This document shows, piece after piece, positions 51,615-58,993 of a stretch of 59,110 nt of DNA (position 1 is its first letter; each line of letters opens with the position of its first letter). The notes under the pieces are model-generated. The model made no database searches and was not told where the DNA came from. It worked only from the letters and a program-made list of their open reading frames with translations. This DNA is from an uncultured Alphaproteobacteria bacterium (GTDB lineage Bacteria > Pseudomonadota > Alphaproteobacteria > RF32 > CAG-239), in NCBI GenBank assembly GCA_934276635.1, contig CAKQTH010000007.1:1-59110 (forward strand), given 5' to 3'. A program made the position numbers and the translations under genes.

Positions 51615-52207
51615 GTAATATGTATGTAAAAGAACTCACCAAAGGAATAATCCGCGAAAATCCGACATTTGTGATGTTGCTCGGTATGTGCCCGACGCTC
51701 GGCGTTACCACTTCGGCGATAAACGGGCTCAGTATGGGGCTTGCGACATTGTTTGTGTTGATGCTTTCAAATATGAGCATTTCCGCGGTCAAAAATTTGA
51801 TACCCGACGCAGTCAGAATCCCGTGCTATATTGTGATTATTGCCTCGCTTGTGACGATTGTCGAGCTGTTGATGCAGGCATATTTTCCGAAAATGCATGC
51901 GGCGCTCGGAATTTATATTCCGCTGATTGTTGTAAACTGCATAATTTTGGGCAGGGCAGAGGCGTTTGCTTCCAAAAACAGCATATTGATGTCGCTGGTT
52001 GACGCTGTCGGTATGGGGCTTGGCTTTACTCTGTCTCTGACATTGCTCGGTGCGGTTCGTGAAGCTTTGGGGCTCGGGTCGGTTTTCGGCTGGAGATTTT
52101 GGCCGCAGGGTTGGGAAACCGCAAGTCTGTTTATTATGCCGCCGGGAGCATTTTTGGCGCTTGCCGGGCTTGTTTTGTTGTTTAATAAAGTCACCAAAAA
52201 GGAGTAA
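51611..52207 (+). CDS. rnfE: Rnf complex membrane subunit E
   Basis: A 198-residue six-helix membrane subunit homologous to RnfA. Family hallmarks are ENPTFVMLLGMCPTLGVT near residue 16-33 and IPLIVVNCIILGRAEAFAS near residue 100, with Cys that hold the shared 2Fe-2S centre with RnfA. It overlaps rnfG. Confidence 0.95.
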   Translation: MSNMYVKELTKGIIRENPTFVMLLGMCPTLGVTTSAINGLSMGLATLFVLMLSNMSISAVKNLIPDAVRIPCYIVIIASLVTIVELLMQAYFPKMHAALGIYIPLIVVNCIILGRAEAFASKNSILMSLVDAVGMGLGFTLSLTLLGAVREALGLGSVFGWRFWPQGWETASLFIMPPGAFLALAGLVLLFNKVTKKE

Positions 52208-52213
52208 TAATCA

Positions 52214-52795
52214 ATGTCTTATCTTATGATTTTTATATCTGCGATTTTTGTAAACAACATTGTTTTGGCACAATTTTTGGGAATATGTCCGTTTTTGGGT
52301 GTGTCTAAAAAAATCTCGACCGCAGTCGGTATGGGTTTTGCGGTATTGTTTGTGATGACATTTTCGTCGGTGGTCACATATCTTGTATATTACAAACTTT
52401 TGGAGCCGAACGGGCTTGGCTATATGTTGACGATTGCGTTTGTTCTGGTGATTGCCGCATTGGTGCAAATGGTTGAAATAGTGATGAAAAGTGTATCTCC
52501 GGCTTTGCATCAGGCGCTCGGAATTTTTCTGCCGCTGATAACAACAAACTGCGCGGTGCTCGGTGTGGCGATTTTGGCAATAAACAAAGGTTTTTCGCTG
52601 TTTCCGGCCGTGTGCTATTCCGTCGCGAATGCTCTTGGCTTTATGTTGGCATTGGTGCTTTTTGCAGGAATCAGAGAGCGTATCAGCACAAATTTTGAAA
52701 AACTTCCGAAAGCGATGAAAGGCGTTCCGATTGCGCTTGTGGCCGCCGGGCTGCTATCTATGGCATTTATGGGATTTGCCGGTGTTGGCAACTAA
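52214..52795 (+). CDS. rnfA: Rnf complex membrane subunit A
   Basis: A 193-residue six-helix subunit, sister of RnfE: VNNIVLAQFLGICPFLGVS (residues 12-30) and LPLITTNCAVLGVAIL (near 100) with Cys for the intramembrane Fe-S centre. It is last in the operon and ends 5 bases from a convergent gene; no terminator is visible between them. Confidence 0.96.
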   Translation: MSYLMIFISAIFVNNIVLAQFLGICPFLGVSKKISTAVGMGFAVLFVMTFSSVVTYLVYYKLLEPNGLGYMLTIAFVLVIAALVQMVEIVMKSVSPALHQALGIFLPLITTNCAVLGVAILAINKGFSLFPAVCYSVANALGFMLALVLFAGIRERISTNFEKLPKAMKGVPIALVAAGLLSMAFMGFAGVGN

Positions 52796-52799
52796 GCTG

Positions 52800-53432
52800 T
52801 TATAACTTTGATTTTATGTGCAAAATCACATCATCAAACATTTTTTCGGTCAAAACTCCGGTGTTTATGTTGTACCTTGAGGTGTGATATGAATTTATGA
52901 GAACAAGGTTGTGCCTGCTCAAAAAATGTTCCGCATTGTGCGCAAACTTAAACGCCGACTTTTTATATCCGAGAACAGACAGCAACGCTCCGTGAGCAAC
53001 CGCTCCCAATGTCAATATAACTTTCAAGTTCGGCATATTCTCAAGTTCCGACAGCAAAAACGGCGCGCAATTTTTTACCTCGTCACCTTTGACCAAATTT
53101 TTCGGCGGAACGCAGCGGACAGAGTTTGTAACCCGAGCATTGCAAAGTTCAAATCCGTCGTCCGCGCGCTTTTGATAATTTCCTTTTGCAAAACCGAATT
53201 TTTTTAAGGTCGGATACAGCACATCTCCGGCATAATCGTTTGTAAACGGGCGGCCGGTTTGGTTGGCTCCGTTAAGCCCGGGAGCAAGCCCGATAACCAA
53301 AATTTGCGCATCAAGCGGGCCGAATGACGGAACGGCATCATTATAATATTTTGGAAACTTTTGTTCGTTTTGATGGCGGAATTCAACCAATCTTGCGCAT
53401 TTTTTACATTTTTTGTTCGGGTATAAAAGCAT
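52800..53432 (-). CDS. Uracil-DNA glycosylase, family 5-like
   Basis: A 210-residue uracil-DNA glycosylase-fold protein. Cys residues in KKCKKCARLVEFR and VRCVPP match the Fe-S cluster of families 4/5. Motif GLAPGLNGANQTGRPFTNDYAG has the family 5 (UdgB) pattern in which the catalytic polar residue is replaced, and a SYHTSRYNINTG block takes the place of the HPS motif. It excises uracil or deaminated bases. It is monocistronic and convergent to rnfA. Confidence 0.88.
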   Translation of the reverse strand: MLLYPNKKCKKCARLVEFRHQNEQKFPKYYNDAVPSFGPLDAQILVIGLAPGLNGANQTGRPFTNDYAGDVLYPTLKKFGFAKGNYQKRADDGFELCNARVTNSVRCVPPKNLVKGDEVKNCAPFLLSELENMPNLKVILTLGAVAHGALLSVLGYKKSAFKFAHNAEHFLSRHNLVLINSYHTSRYNINTGVLTEKMFDDVILHIKSKL

Positions 53433-53591
53433 AAAAAAGACCTTTCTTATATAAATTTTTTCTATTTTAGCAAAAAAAAATTAAACCGCACTATTTAAAA
53501 CGAAAATATCATACATATATCACATCGTGTGAAACAGAAAAATTTGTTTCTTGTTGTTAATTATAACTTATTTATAAATGGAGTTTATAAA

Positions 53592-54155
53592 ATGAAGAAA
53601 ACATTACTGTTGGCCGGTGTTGCTTGTTTGTTTGCCGCAAGTGCAGCAAATGCAAAGATGAATTATAGTGATTTCAGTCCGTATATCGGTATTGATTATG
53701 GTTATGATCACGCATCATATAAAGGCGATGTCAAAGGTGCAAAAAAGAGCTATAATTCAGGGATTGTCAATGTTGGTGCCAGAATGTATAAATATTCGGG
53801 TATTGAAGCATTTTTCCAGCAATCCGGAAAAAGAAAATCTTTCAAAGGGACCGCAAGAGAAGTCAGAACAGAATTCTATGCCTATGGTGCTGATTTGTAC
53901 GGATATCTTCCGGTTACATGCTATGGTATAAACCTTTTGGGTTCTGCCGGTTTGGCAAATTATAATGTCAAAGCAAAAACAAAAGCAGGAGGAAGTGAAG
54001 ATAAACAGAGAATGGGCTATCGTATCGGAGCAGGCGTTCAATATGACTTTAATCAACACTTTGCAGCGCGTGTGATGGGGCGTTACAACTACATCGGTGC
54101 AAAACATCTTGATAATATGAAAGAGGTTACGGTAGGTTTGCGTTACAGCTTTTAA
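53592..54155 (+). CDS. OmpA-like outer-membrane beta-barrel protein
   Basis: A 187-residue protein from the ATG at 53592 (GGAG upstream); the frame is open 21 codons earlier without start signals. The signal peptide ends ANA-K (about residue 21). The mature chain alternates polar and hydrophobic residues over about eight strands (SPYIGIDYGYD, FYAYGADLYGYLP, YRIGAGVQYDF) and ends VTVGLRYSF with terminal Phe, as in outer-membrane OMP_b-brl proteins. The function is not predictable; a small structural or adhesion barrel is likely. A Q-type palindromic repeat starts at its stop codon. Confidence 0.82.
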   Translation: MKKTLLLAGVACLFAASAANAKMNYSDFSPYIGIDYGYDHASYKGDVKGAKKSYNSGIVNVGARMYKYSGIEAFFQQSGKRKSFKGTAREVRTEFYAYGADLYGYLPVTCYGINLLGSAGLANYNVKAKTKAGGSEDKQRMGYRIGAGVQYDFNQHFAARVMGRYNYIGAKHLDNMKEVTVGLRYSF

Positions 54156-54309
54156 AAGTTCGCTTTTTCACGCATCTAGAGGTGAAAGGGGCAGATAAAA
54201 GAAAATCCATGTACTAATTTGTACACTAGGATTTTCTTTTTCTGACTTTCGCCTCCATCTGCATAAAAAATCAAACTTTTATATGGTAGGGCGACTAATC
54301 ACAAAAATG
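54154..54309. repeat. Palindromic element, Q-type copy 2
   Basis: It begins at the stop of the barrel gene: AAAAGTTCGCTTTTTCAC, then AGGTGAAAGGGGCAG, the core CATGTACTA/TGTACACTA, then CTGACTTTCGCCTCCATCTG and ATCAAACTTTTATA, followed by the truncated next unit GGCGACTAATCACAAAAATG. It is nearly identical to 38153-38258 in its right half. It may serve as terminator between the convergent barrel and pilin genes. Confidence 0.85.
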
Positions 54310-54321
54310 TCCTTTTTTATA

Positions 54322-54936
54322 TTACTTAAAGCGAAAAACTACTACGCAATTGTTTTCTGTTGAAGTGCAATCACATCTTTTTGTAACAACTTCCATAGGT
54401 TTTTGTTTTATATCCGATATTGTGTAAAATGCATCATCATCATCACCTGTGGCAGCATATGCAGAATCATCGGTTAAAGTAGCAATTCCATAGAATGCAG
54501 ATACAGAGCCCCAATCAGCAAGAACAAGTGCCGAGCAGGCATCTTTTGAGATTCCGTCAACGCCGACATCAAATTTATCATGATCGGGGTTGGATGCGAC
54601 CGTGACATAACCGCCGAAAGCATTATGCAAACAAGTGCTGCCATCATTTGTAGGAGCTCCGTTTATATCGCAATCTTTAGAAATTTCCTCTGGGAATATA
54701 CCGAGACTATACGCAGTCTCGTCATCAAGTCCCTTATAATTTCCCTGTCCGGCAAAAGTTGTGCGAATATTAGCCGCGACGGTGGAAACCTGGTCAATCA
54801 GCTTGTTTGTTTTGTATTTTGCCATAGCTTTGGAATATCCGGCAATACCGGCAACGGACAAAACTCCGACAATGGCTAAAACGCCGAGCATTTCAATCAT
54901 CGACCGGCCGAACTGGTTTGAAACATATTTTTTCAT
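54322..54936 (-). CDS. Type IV pilin-like / prepilin-type protein
   Basis: A 204-residue protein from the ATG at 54936 (GAGG upstream). A short basic leader ends in Gly10, then RSMIEMLGVLAIVGVLSVAGIAGY: a prepilin peptidase site with Glu at +5 and a hydrophobic helix. Residue +1 is Arg instead of the usual Phe/Met, which is unusual. The globular part holds Cys pairs near the C-terminus (KRCDCTSTENNC) as in the D-region of type IV pilins. No pilus assembly genes lie in the window. It could be a major or minor pilin or pseudopilin. Eight C at 54976-54983 lie about 40 bases ahead of its start. Confidence 0.78.
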   Translation of the reverse strand: MKKYVSNQFGRSMIEMLGVLAIVGVLSVAGIAGYSKAMAKYKTNKLIDQVSTVAANIRTTFAGQGNYKGLDDETAYSLGIFPEEISKDCDINGAPTNDGSTCLHNAFGGYVTVASNPDHDKFDVGVDGISKDACSALVLADWGSVSAFYGIATLTDDSAYAATGDDDDAFYTISDIKQKPMEVVTKRCDCTSTENNCVVVFRFK

Positions 54937-54975
54937 TTTAATAATCCTCACAAAATTTAACCTGACCTCAGTTTA

Positions 54976-54983
54976 CCCCCCCC
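54976..54983. repeat. C8/G8 tract in the leader of the pilin-like gene
   Basis: Eight consecutive C (G on the coding strand) lie about 40 bases before the pilin ATG, the same distance as the nine-C tract before the Ser/Gly-rich secreted protein. Confidence 0.55.
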
Positions 54984-55015
54984 GGCTGTTGTCAAGGATT
55001 ATTTGCTGTATACAT

Positions 55016-55046
55016 AAAAAAGACGCCTTAAAACGACGCCTTTTTT
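55016..55046. terminator. Bidirectional terminator-like hairpin
   Basis: AAAAAAGACG...CGCCTTTTTT with one A-C mismatch and a loop lies between two minus-strand genes and ends marC transcription. Confidence 0.6.
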
Positions 55047-55064
55047 GTTGAGCAAGCAAAATCG

Positions 55065-55670
55065 CTAAAATGTTTTTATCAAATGTGTCAGGTTTGAAAT
55101 AAACAGCTTGACCGAGATTGAAAGCAATATGATTCCGAACAGCTTTTGCGAAACATACAAAACGCTCGGAGCCAGAAATTTTTCAAAGTTTTTAGCTACT
55201 TTTATCGCGATATAAACAATAACCGTGTTGGCGAGTATCGCGCAGATTATGTTTACGATATGAAATTCCGCACGCAAGCTGAGCAGAGCAGTCAACGAAC
55301 CGGCTCCGACAATCAGAGGAAAAACTACCGGAGTTATGGTCACATCTTTCGGGATATCCGGATTGTCGCGAAAAATTTGGATATCAAGAATCATCTCCAT
55401 AGCCAGAATGAACAGAATTACCGAACCGGCGACGGCAAACGATGAAATATCCACCCCGAACAGCCGCAAAAAGCCTTCTCCGATATACAAAAACGAAATA
55501 AAGACAATCATCGAAATCAATGCCGCTTTTGTGGCACTGATTTTTCGGCCTTTTTTCCTGAGGTTGATGATTATCGGGAGCATTCCGATGATATCGATGA
55601 TTGCGAACAGTACGATAGTCGCGCTGAAAAATTGTTGAAAATCAAAGTTTGACAACATTATAGATAACAT
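55065..55670 (-). CDS. MarC-family integral membrane protein
   Basis: A 201-residue protein with six membrane helices, matching the MarC/YhgN family: FFSATIVLFAIIDIIGMLPI near residue 14, LLRLFGVDISSFAVAGSVILF-like third helix, and the TPVVFPLIVGAGSLTAL block near residue 110. Despite the name the family's transport role is unproven. It lies downstream of pyk on the minus strand. Confidence 0.88.
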   Translation of the reverse strand: MLSIMLSNFDFQQFFSATIVLFAIIDIIGMLPIIINLRKKGRKISATKAALISMIVFISFLYIGEGFLRLFGVDISSFAVAGSVILFILAMEMILDIQIFRDNPDIPKDVTITPVVFPLIVGAGSLTALLSLRAEFHIVNIICAILANTVIVYIAIKVAKNFEKFLAPSVLYVSQKLFGIILLSISVKLFISNLTHLIKTF

Positions 55671-55700
55671 TTTTTTCTCTTTTTTAGTAGTTGCAGTACA

Positions 55701-57131
55701 TTATTTTTCCGGTATTTTTACGGTGTGGAGCAGGTTGGTGCTACCGACTTTTCCAAACGGATATCCGGCCGTGATAATGATGTGTTCGCTCGGTTTTGCA
55801 AAATTGTTGTCTACGGCAATTTGCACGGCCGTATTTTCAATGTTGTTAAAATGAGCAAAAACATCAGGGTTTACAAAGCTCTTGACTCCCCAACAAATCC
55901 CGAGCCGACGAGCAACTTCAATGCTTGGAGTAATCGCCAAAATCGGAAGGTGAGGGCGCTCGCGGGCAGTCAAAAATGTGGTGTAGCCGGAAACGCTGTA
56001 TGTTACGATGCAGGCAACATTATCCAAAACTTTGGCAATATCTCCGGCCGCAATGGTAATCGCATCGGCTTCATTTGGCGCGCGGTGCTCATAATCTCGG
56101 GCATCTGTGCAGCTCAAAAACGAATCATCTTTTTCGACCTCTTCAATAATCTTGTGCATCATCGCAACGGTTTCTTTCGGATACGAACCGACCGCGGTCT
56201 CCGCCGAGAGCATAACCGTGTCAACGCCGTCCATCACCGCAGTTGCCACATCGGACACTTCCGCTCTGGTAGGTGTCGGAGCATTTATCATAGATTCAAG
56301 CATTTGCGTTGCGACAATCACCGGCTTTGCATATTTGCGACAGGTCGCGATAATTTTCTTTTGAATAAGCGGAACACTCTGAATCGGGCATTCAACGCCC
56401 AAATCTCCGCGGGCTACCATCACTGCGTCGGAAAGCTTTACAATCTCGTCAAGTTCGTCAATCGCACTTGGTTTTTCTAGCTTAGAAACAATAAACGCGC
56501 GGTTTTTAATCAAATCTTTTGCCATTTTTACATCTTGTGCGGTTTGCACAAAAGAAAGGCTTATCCAATCAACGCCCAAAGAAAGCGCAAATTCAAGATC
56601 TTTGCGGTCTTTTTCGGTCAATGCAGAAATCGGCAATTTGATATTCGGCAGATTTACGCCTTTGTGAGAAGACAGCCAACCGCCGAATTTTACGATTGTT
56701 TTTGCATAATCTTTGGAGCATTCGGCAACCGTCAGTGTAATATTTCCGTCATTTAACAATAGGTTGTCGCCGGCTTTAATCGCCTGAAAAATCTCCGGGT
56801 GAGGCAGAGTAACTCTGTTTTCGTCTCCGAGCTCGTCTTTCATATCAAGCACAAACTCGGCGCCTTCTTTCAAAAACACTTTTTCTTTTGCAAACTGTCC
56901 GACGCGCAACTTTGGCCCCTGCAAGTCTGCAACAATGCATATATGTCTTTGTTTTGCCTTAGCAATTTCGCGAACCTGTCCATAGCGCTCGGCGTGTTCT
57001 TCGTGTGTGCCGTGGCTGAAATTAAAGCGAAAAGCGTCGGCTCCGGCATCAACCAATTGTTCCAAAACTTCTTTTGTTGACGAAGCAGGGCCGATAGTTG
57101 CTAAAATTTTTGTATGTGTATTTTCAGGCAT
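55701..57131 (-). CDS. pyk: Pyruvate kinase
   Basis: A 476-residue glycolytic enzyme from the ATG at 57131 (AAAGGAG upstream); an extension to 57155 is unlikely. Signatures: ILATIGPASS at the N-terminus, FRFNFSHGTHEEH, the metal/K+ site and VARGDLGVECP (about 240), and MLESMINAPTPTRAEVSDVATAVMDG (about 275). The C-terminal allosteric domain is complete. Likely co-transcribed with marC. Confidence 0.96.
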   Translation of the reverse strand: MPENTHTKILATIGPASSTKEVLEQLVDAGADAFRFNFSHGTHEEHAERYGQVREIAKAKQRHICIVADLQGPKLRVGQFAKEKVFLKEGAEFVLDMKDELGDENRVTLPHPEIFQAIKAGDNLLLNDGNITLTVAECSKDYAKTIVKFGGWLSSHKGVNLPNIKLPISALTEKDRKDLEFALSLGVDWISLSFVQTAQDVKMAKDLIKNRAFIVSKLEKPSAIDELDEIVKLSDAVMVARGDLGVECPIQSVPLIQKKIIATCRKYAKPVIVATQMLESMINAPTPTRAEVSDVATAVMDGVDTVMLSAETAVGSYPKETVAMMHKIIEEVEKDDSFLSCTDARDYEHRAPNEADAITIAAGDIAKVLDNVACIVTYSVSGYTTFLTARERPHLPILAITPSIEVARRLGICWGVKSFVNPDVFAHFNNIENTAVQIAVDNNFAKPSEHIIITAGYPFGKVGSTNLLHTVKIPEK

Positions 57132-57286
57132 AATATTCTCCTTTTGTCGATGCATCGAATCGTTTATCTAGAAATATACTAACTTTCCACTATTTTAAAG
57201 CTAAATTTTTATATTTTTGCATCTTGAAAAAATAAAAGAAATTTGCTAGGCTCTGGAAAAATAATTTTTTGATAAGGAGAAAATTT

Positions 57287-57529
57287 ATGAGTGATTTTGG
57301 CGGAATTGCAGCAGATAAACTGCGCTCGTTGATTGAAAGAATCGAAAGACTTGAAGAAGAGAAAAAAGGCATTGCAGATGATATCAGAGAAATTTTTGCA
57401 GAAGCAAAATCTGACGGTTTTGATGTGAAAGTTATGCGCACGATTTTGAAACTGCGCAAGATGGACGCCGCAGACCGCGATGAACAGGAAATGTTGATTG
57501 ATACTTATAGGAAGGCTTTAGATCTTTAA
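57287..57529 (+). CDS. gapR: GapR (DUF2312) nucleoid-associated protein
   Basis: An 80-residue alphaproteobacterial GapR: DKLRSLIERIERLEEEKKGI (residues 10-29) forms the dimer coiled coil and the DGFDVKVMRTILKLRKM segment is the DNA-binding signature. GapR clamps overtwisted A+T-rich DNA ahead of replication forks and genes in Caulobacter. The ATG at 57287 has AAGGAG 7 bases upstream. It is strong evidence for the alphaproteobacterial origin of the window. The composite palindromic repeat begins just after its stop. Confidence 0.95.
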   Translation: MSDFGGIAADKLRSLIERIERLEEEKKGIADDIREIFAEAKSDGFDVKVMRTILKLRKMDAADRDEQEMLIDTYRKALDL

Positions 57530-57533
57530 TAGA

Positions 57534-57795
57534 TAAAAGTTCGCAGAAAAAGTTCGCTTTTTCACACATCTGAAGGTGAAAGGGGCAGCATGGCAAAAAT
57601 TCATGTACTAGTGTGTACACTAAAATTTTTACCAGCTGACTTTCACCTTCATCTGCACAAAAAATCAAACTTTTTATAAGGCAGGGCGACTAATCGCAAA
57701 AACGCGAAAGACCGAAAATTCATGTAGTATCTCTACACTAAAATTTTCGATCTTCTTTTTTTTGTTTCTATTCGCCACAAATATCGAACTTTTTC
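57534..57795. repeat. Palindromic element, composite Q-P copy 3
   Basis: It reads AAAAAGTTCGCTTTTTCAC (57549), GAAGGTGAAAGG/CTTTCACCTTC arms, core CATGTACTAGTGTGTACACT, AAATCAAACTTTTTATA, then P unit 57685-57776 (GGCGA...TCGCC with inner GACCGAAAATT/AATTTTCGATC) and closing CGAACTTTTT at 57785. So one pair of outer arms AAAAAGTTCG/CGAACTTTTT encloses both Q and P. The P hairpin with T run can terminate gapR. Confidence 0.85.
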
Positions 57796-57848
57796 GGGGT
57801 AAGAAATGGATTGTTATGGATATTTTGCATAAATTAGGAATAAAATCC

Positions 57849-57877
57849 TTGACTTTTGCTTAAAAATATGTTATACA
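57849..57877 (+). promoter_or_regulatory. Strong sigma70-type promoter
   Basis: TTGACT (57849-57854) and TATACA (57872-57877) have an exact 17-base spacer. Start expected near 57884. Confidence 0.75.
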
Positions 57878-57883
57878 ACGCAT

Positions 57884-57957
57884 AAGTAACGGGGAATCGG
57901 TGCGTCCGCATCATAAATTCCGTTAGTATCTAAACCGTGGTTTTCCGCGGTTTTTTT
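57884..57957 (+). ncRNA. Candidate small RNA (about 73 nt) with own promoter and terminator
   Basis: After the promoter at 57849, the transcript would fold as TAACGG/CCGTTA (with inner GTGCG/CGCAT) followed by a terminator AAACCGTGG-TTTT-CCGCGGTTTTTTT (57932-57957). No ORF fits inside. It lies between gapR and the acidic protein gene. The terminator is 31 bases before the next gene, so it may be a stand-alone small RNA or a leader attenuator for that gene. Confidence 0.6.
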
Positions 57958-57988
57958 GTTTTTAAATTACAATTAAAGGAGATTAACA

Positions 57989-58297
57989 ATGATAAATTTA
58001 TTAAAAGGCTTATTTTCGGATTCCAATGAAGATGAAGAAGAAAATATATTCTCAAAATCAGATGATGAGGTTCCGGAATTTCCGGAAGAATCTGAGAATA
58101 AATCCGAAAATGATTGGGAGAAATTTTCAACAGTGGAGGATAAAGAAGAAAAATCAGCGTTTGAGGCGGCAAGAGAAGAGGCTAAAAGCAATGAAGGACT
58201 GAAGTTGAGCGAGAGTGTTTCGAGCGGTTATGCAAATCCGCAGGATACGGCTATCAATAAGTTGAAAACCTTTCAAGGCTGTCAAGTAAATTTATAA
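57989..58297 (+). CDS. Acidic low-complexity protein of unknown function (102 aa)
   Basis: A 102-residue very acidic, Ser-rich protein: the first 60 residues are runs of Asp, Glu and Ser after an amphipathic start MINLLKGLFS. AAAGGAG 7 bases ahead of the ATG is strong. There is no signal peptide, no motif and few structured segments, so it is probably disordered and cytoplasmic. Its 3' end overlaps the convergent secreted-protein gene by 44 bases. It follows the candidate small RNA. Confidence 0.6.
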   Translation: MINLLKGLFSDSNEDEEENIFSKSDDEVPEFPEESENKSENDWEKFSTVEDKEEKSAFEAAREEAKSNEGLKLSESVSSGYANPQDTAINKLKTFQGCQVNL

Positions 58298-58742
58298 GGT
58301 ATTCTTGCGTGCTATAAGTTGTGGACTGTGTTGCTTTCATTTCAGGCATAAGTCCACAGCTTGTTTTGCAAAATTTATTATTGCCATAAGTCAGAAGATA
58401 ACGATGATATGTATCCGAAACAAAAGTATTATACATCTTCATTAATTCATCATAATCATCTTTATAAAATTCTTTGAAAATTAACTGAGCTGTATTTTTG
58501 TAACAATCTCTTACATCTTCATTATTTGCCATAAATATTTTGTAGTGTTCTGAATAGCTGGTTTCACCGGTATAAACATTGTTTTTTTGTTTATCTAAGA
58601 AAATATCTTTGCATTTATCAATTTCTTTTCCAAAAAAATCAATTTTTTTCATGGTATATTCGTTATTTTGTTCAGAAGAAGCATATGAATTATGAATAAA
58701 AACGGCAATTAATACAGTAAATATTTTCAGCAATTTTCTCAT
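58254..58742 (-). CDS. Small secreted Cys-containing protein of unknown function
   Basis: A 162-residue exported protein with a signal peptide ending SYA-S (about residue 21). The mature part is helical, with Cys in DKCKDIF, VRDCYKN and FCKTSCGL. No family recognised. The start has GAGAT about 5-9 bases upstream. Its last 14 codons overlap the end of the convergent acidic-protein gene; both cannot be transcribed fully without antisense contact. Confidence 0.7.
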   Translation of the reverse strand: MRKLLKIFTVLIAVFIHNSYASSEQNNEYTMKKIDFFGKEIDKCKDIFLDKQKNNVYTGETSYSEHYKIFMANNEDVRDCYKNTAQLIFKEFYKDDYDELMKMYNTFVSDTYHRYLLTYGNNKFCKTSCGLMPEMKATQSTTYSTQEYLINLLDSLERFSTY

Positions 58743-58859
58743 GATTATCTCCTATGCTGACAGCATAAGGATAAAAAACAAAAATGTCAACTATTCAGTT
58801 TGTTTTTTTAAAATATCAAGTTTGCCGGAATAGCTGCTTTTTGATAAGGGTGGTTATTA

Positions 58860-58893
58860 AAAAAAAGAGGTTGCGGGGAGCAGCCTCTTTTTT
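58860..58893. terminator. Bidirectional terminator
   Basis: AAAAAAGAGGTTGC and GCAGCCTCTTTTTT form a 14-bp stem with wobble pairs and A/T flanks. It ends the minus-strand barrel gene at the right edge. Confidence 0.8.
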
Positions 58894-58950
58894 GTGTAGA
58901 ACATAATAATATAGGGGACTCGGCTGCTACGGAGGCAACAGCCGATAAAT

Positions 58951-58988
58951 TCGACCCGCATGGTGACCAACCGATTTTGCGGGTCGAA
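58951..58988. repeat. Inverted repeat after the right-edge barrel gene
   Basis: Perfect 11-bp arms TTCGACCCGCA and TGCGGGTCGAA enclose 16 bases, just past the stop of the partial barrel gene. A second small hairpin CGGCTG...CAGCCG lies at about 58921-58945. No T run follows. Confidence 0.5.
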
Positions 58989-58993
58989 ACAGT

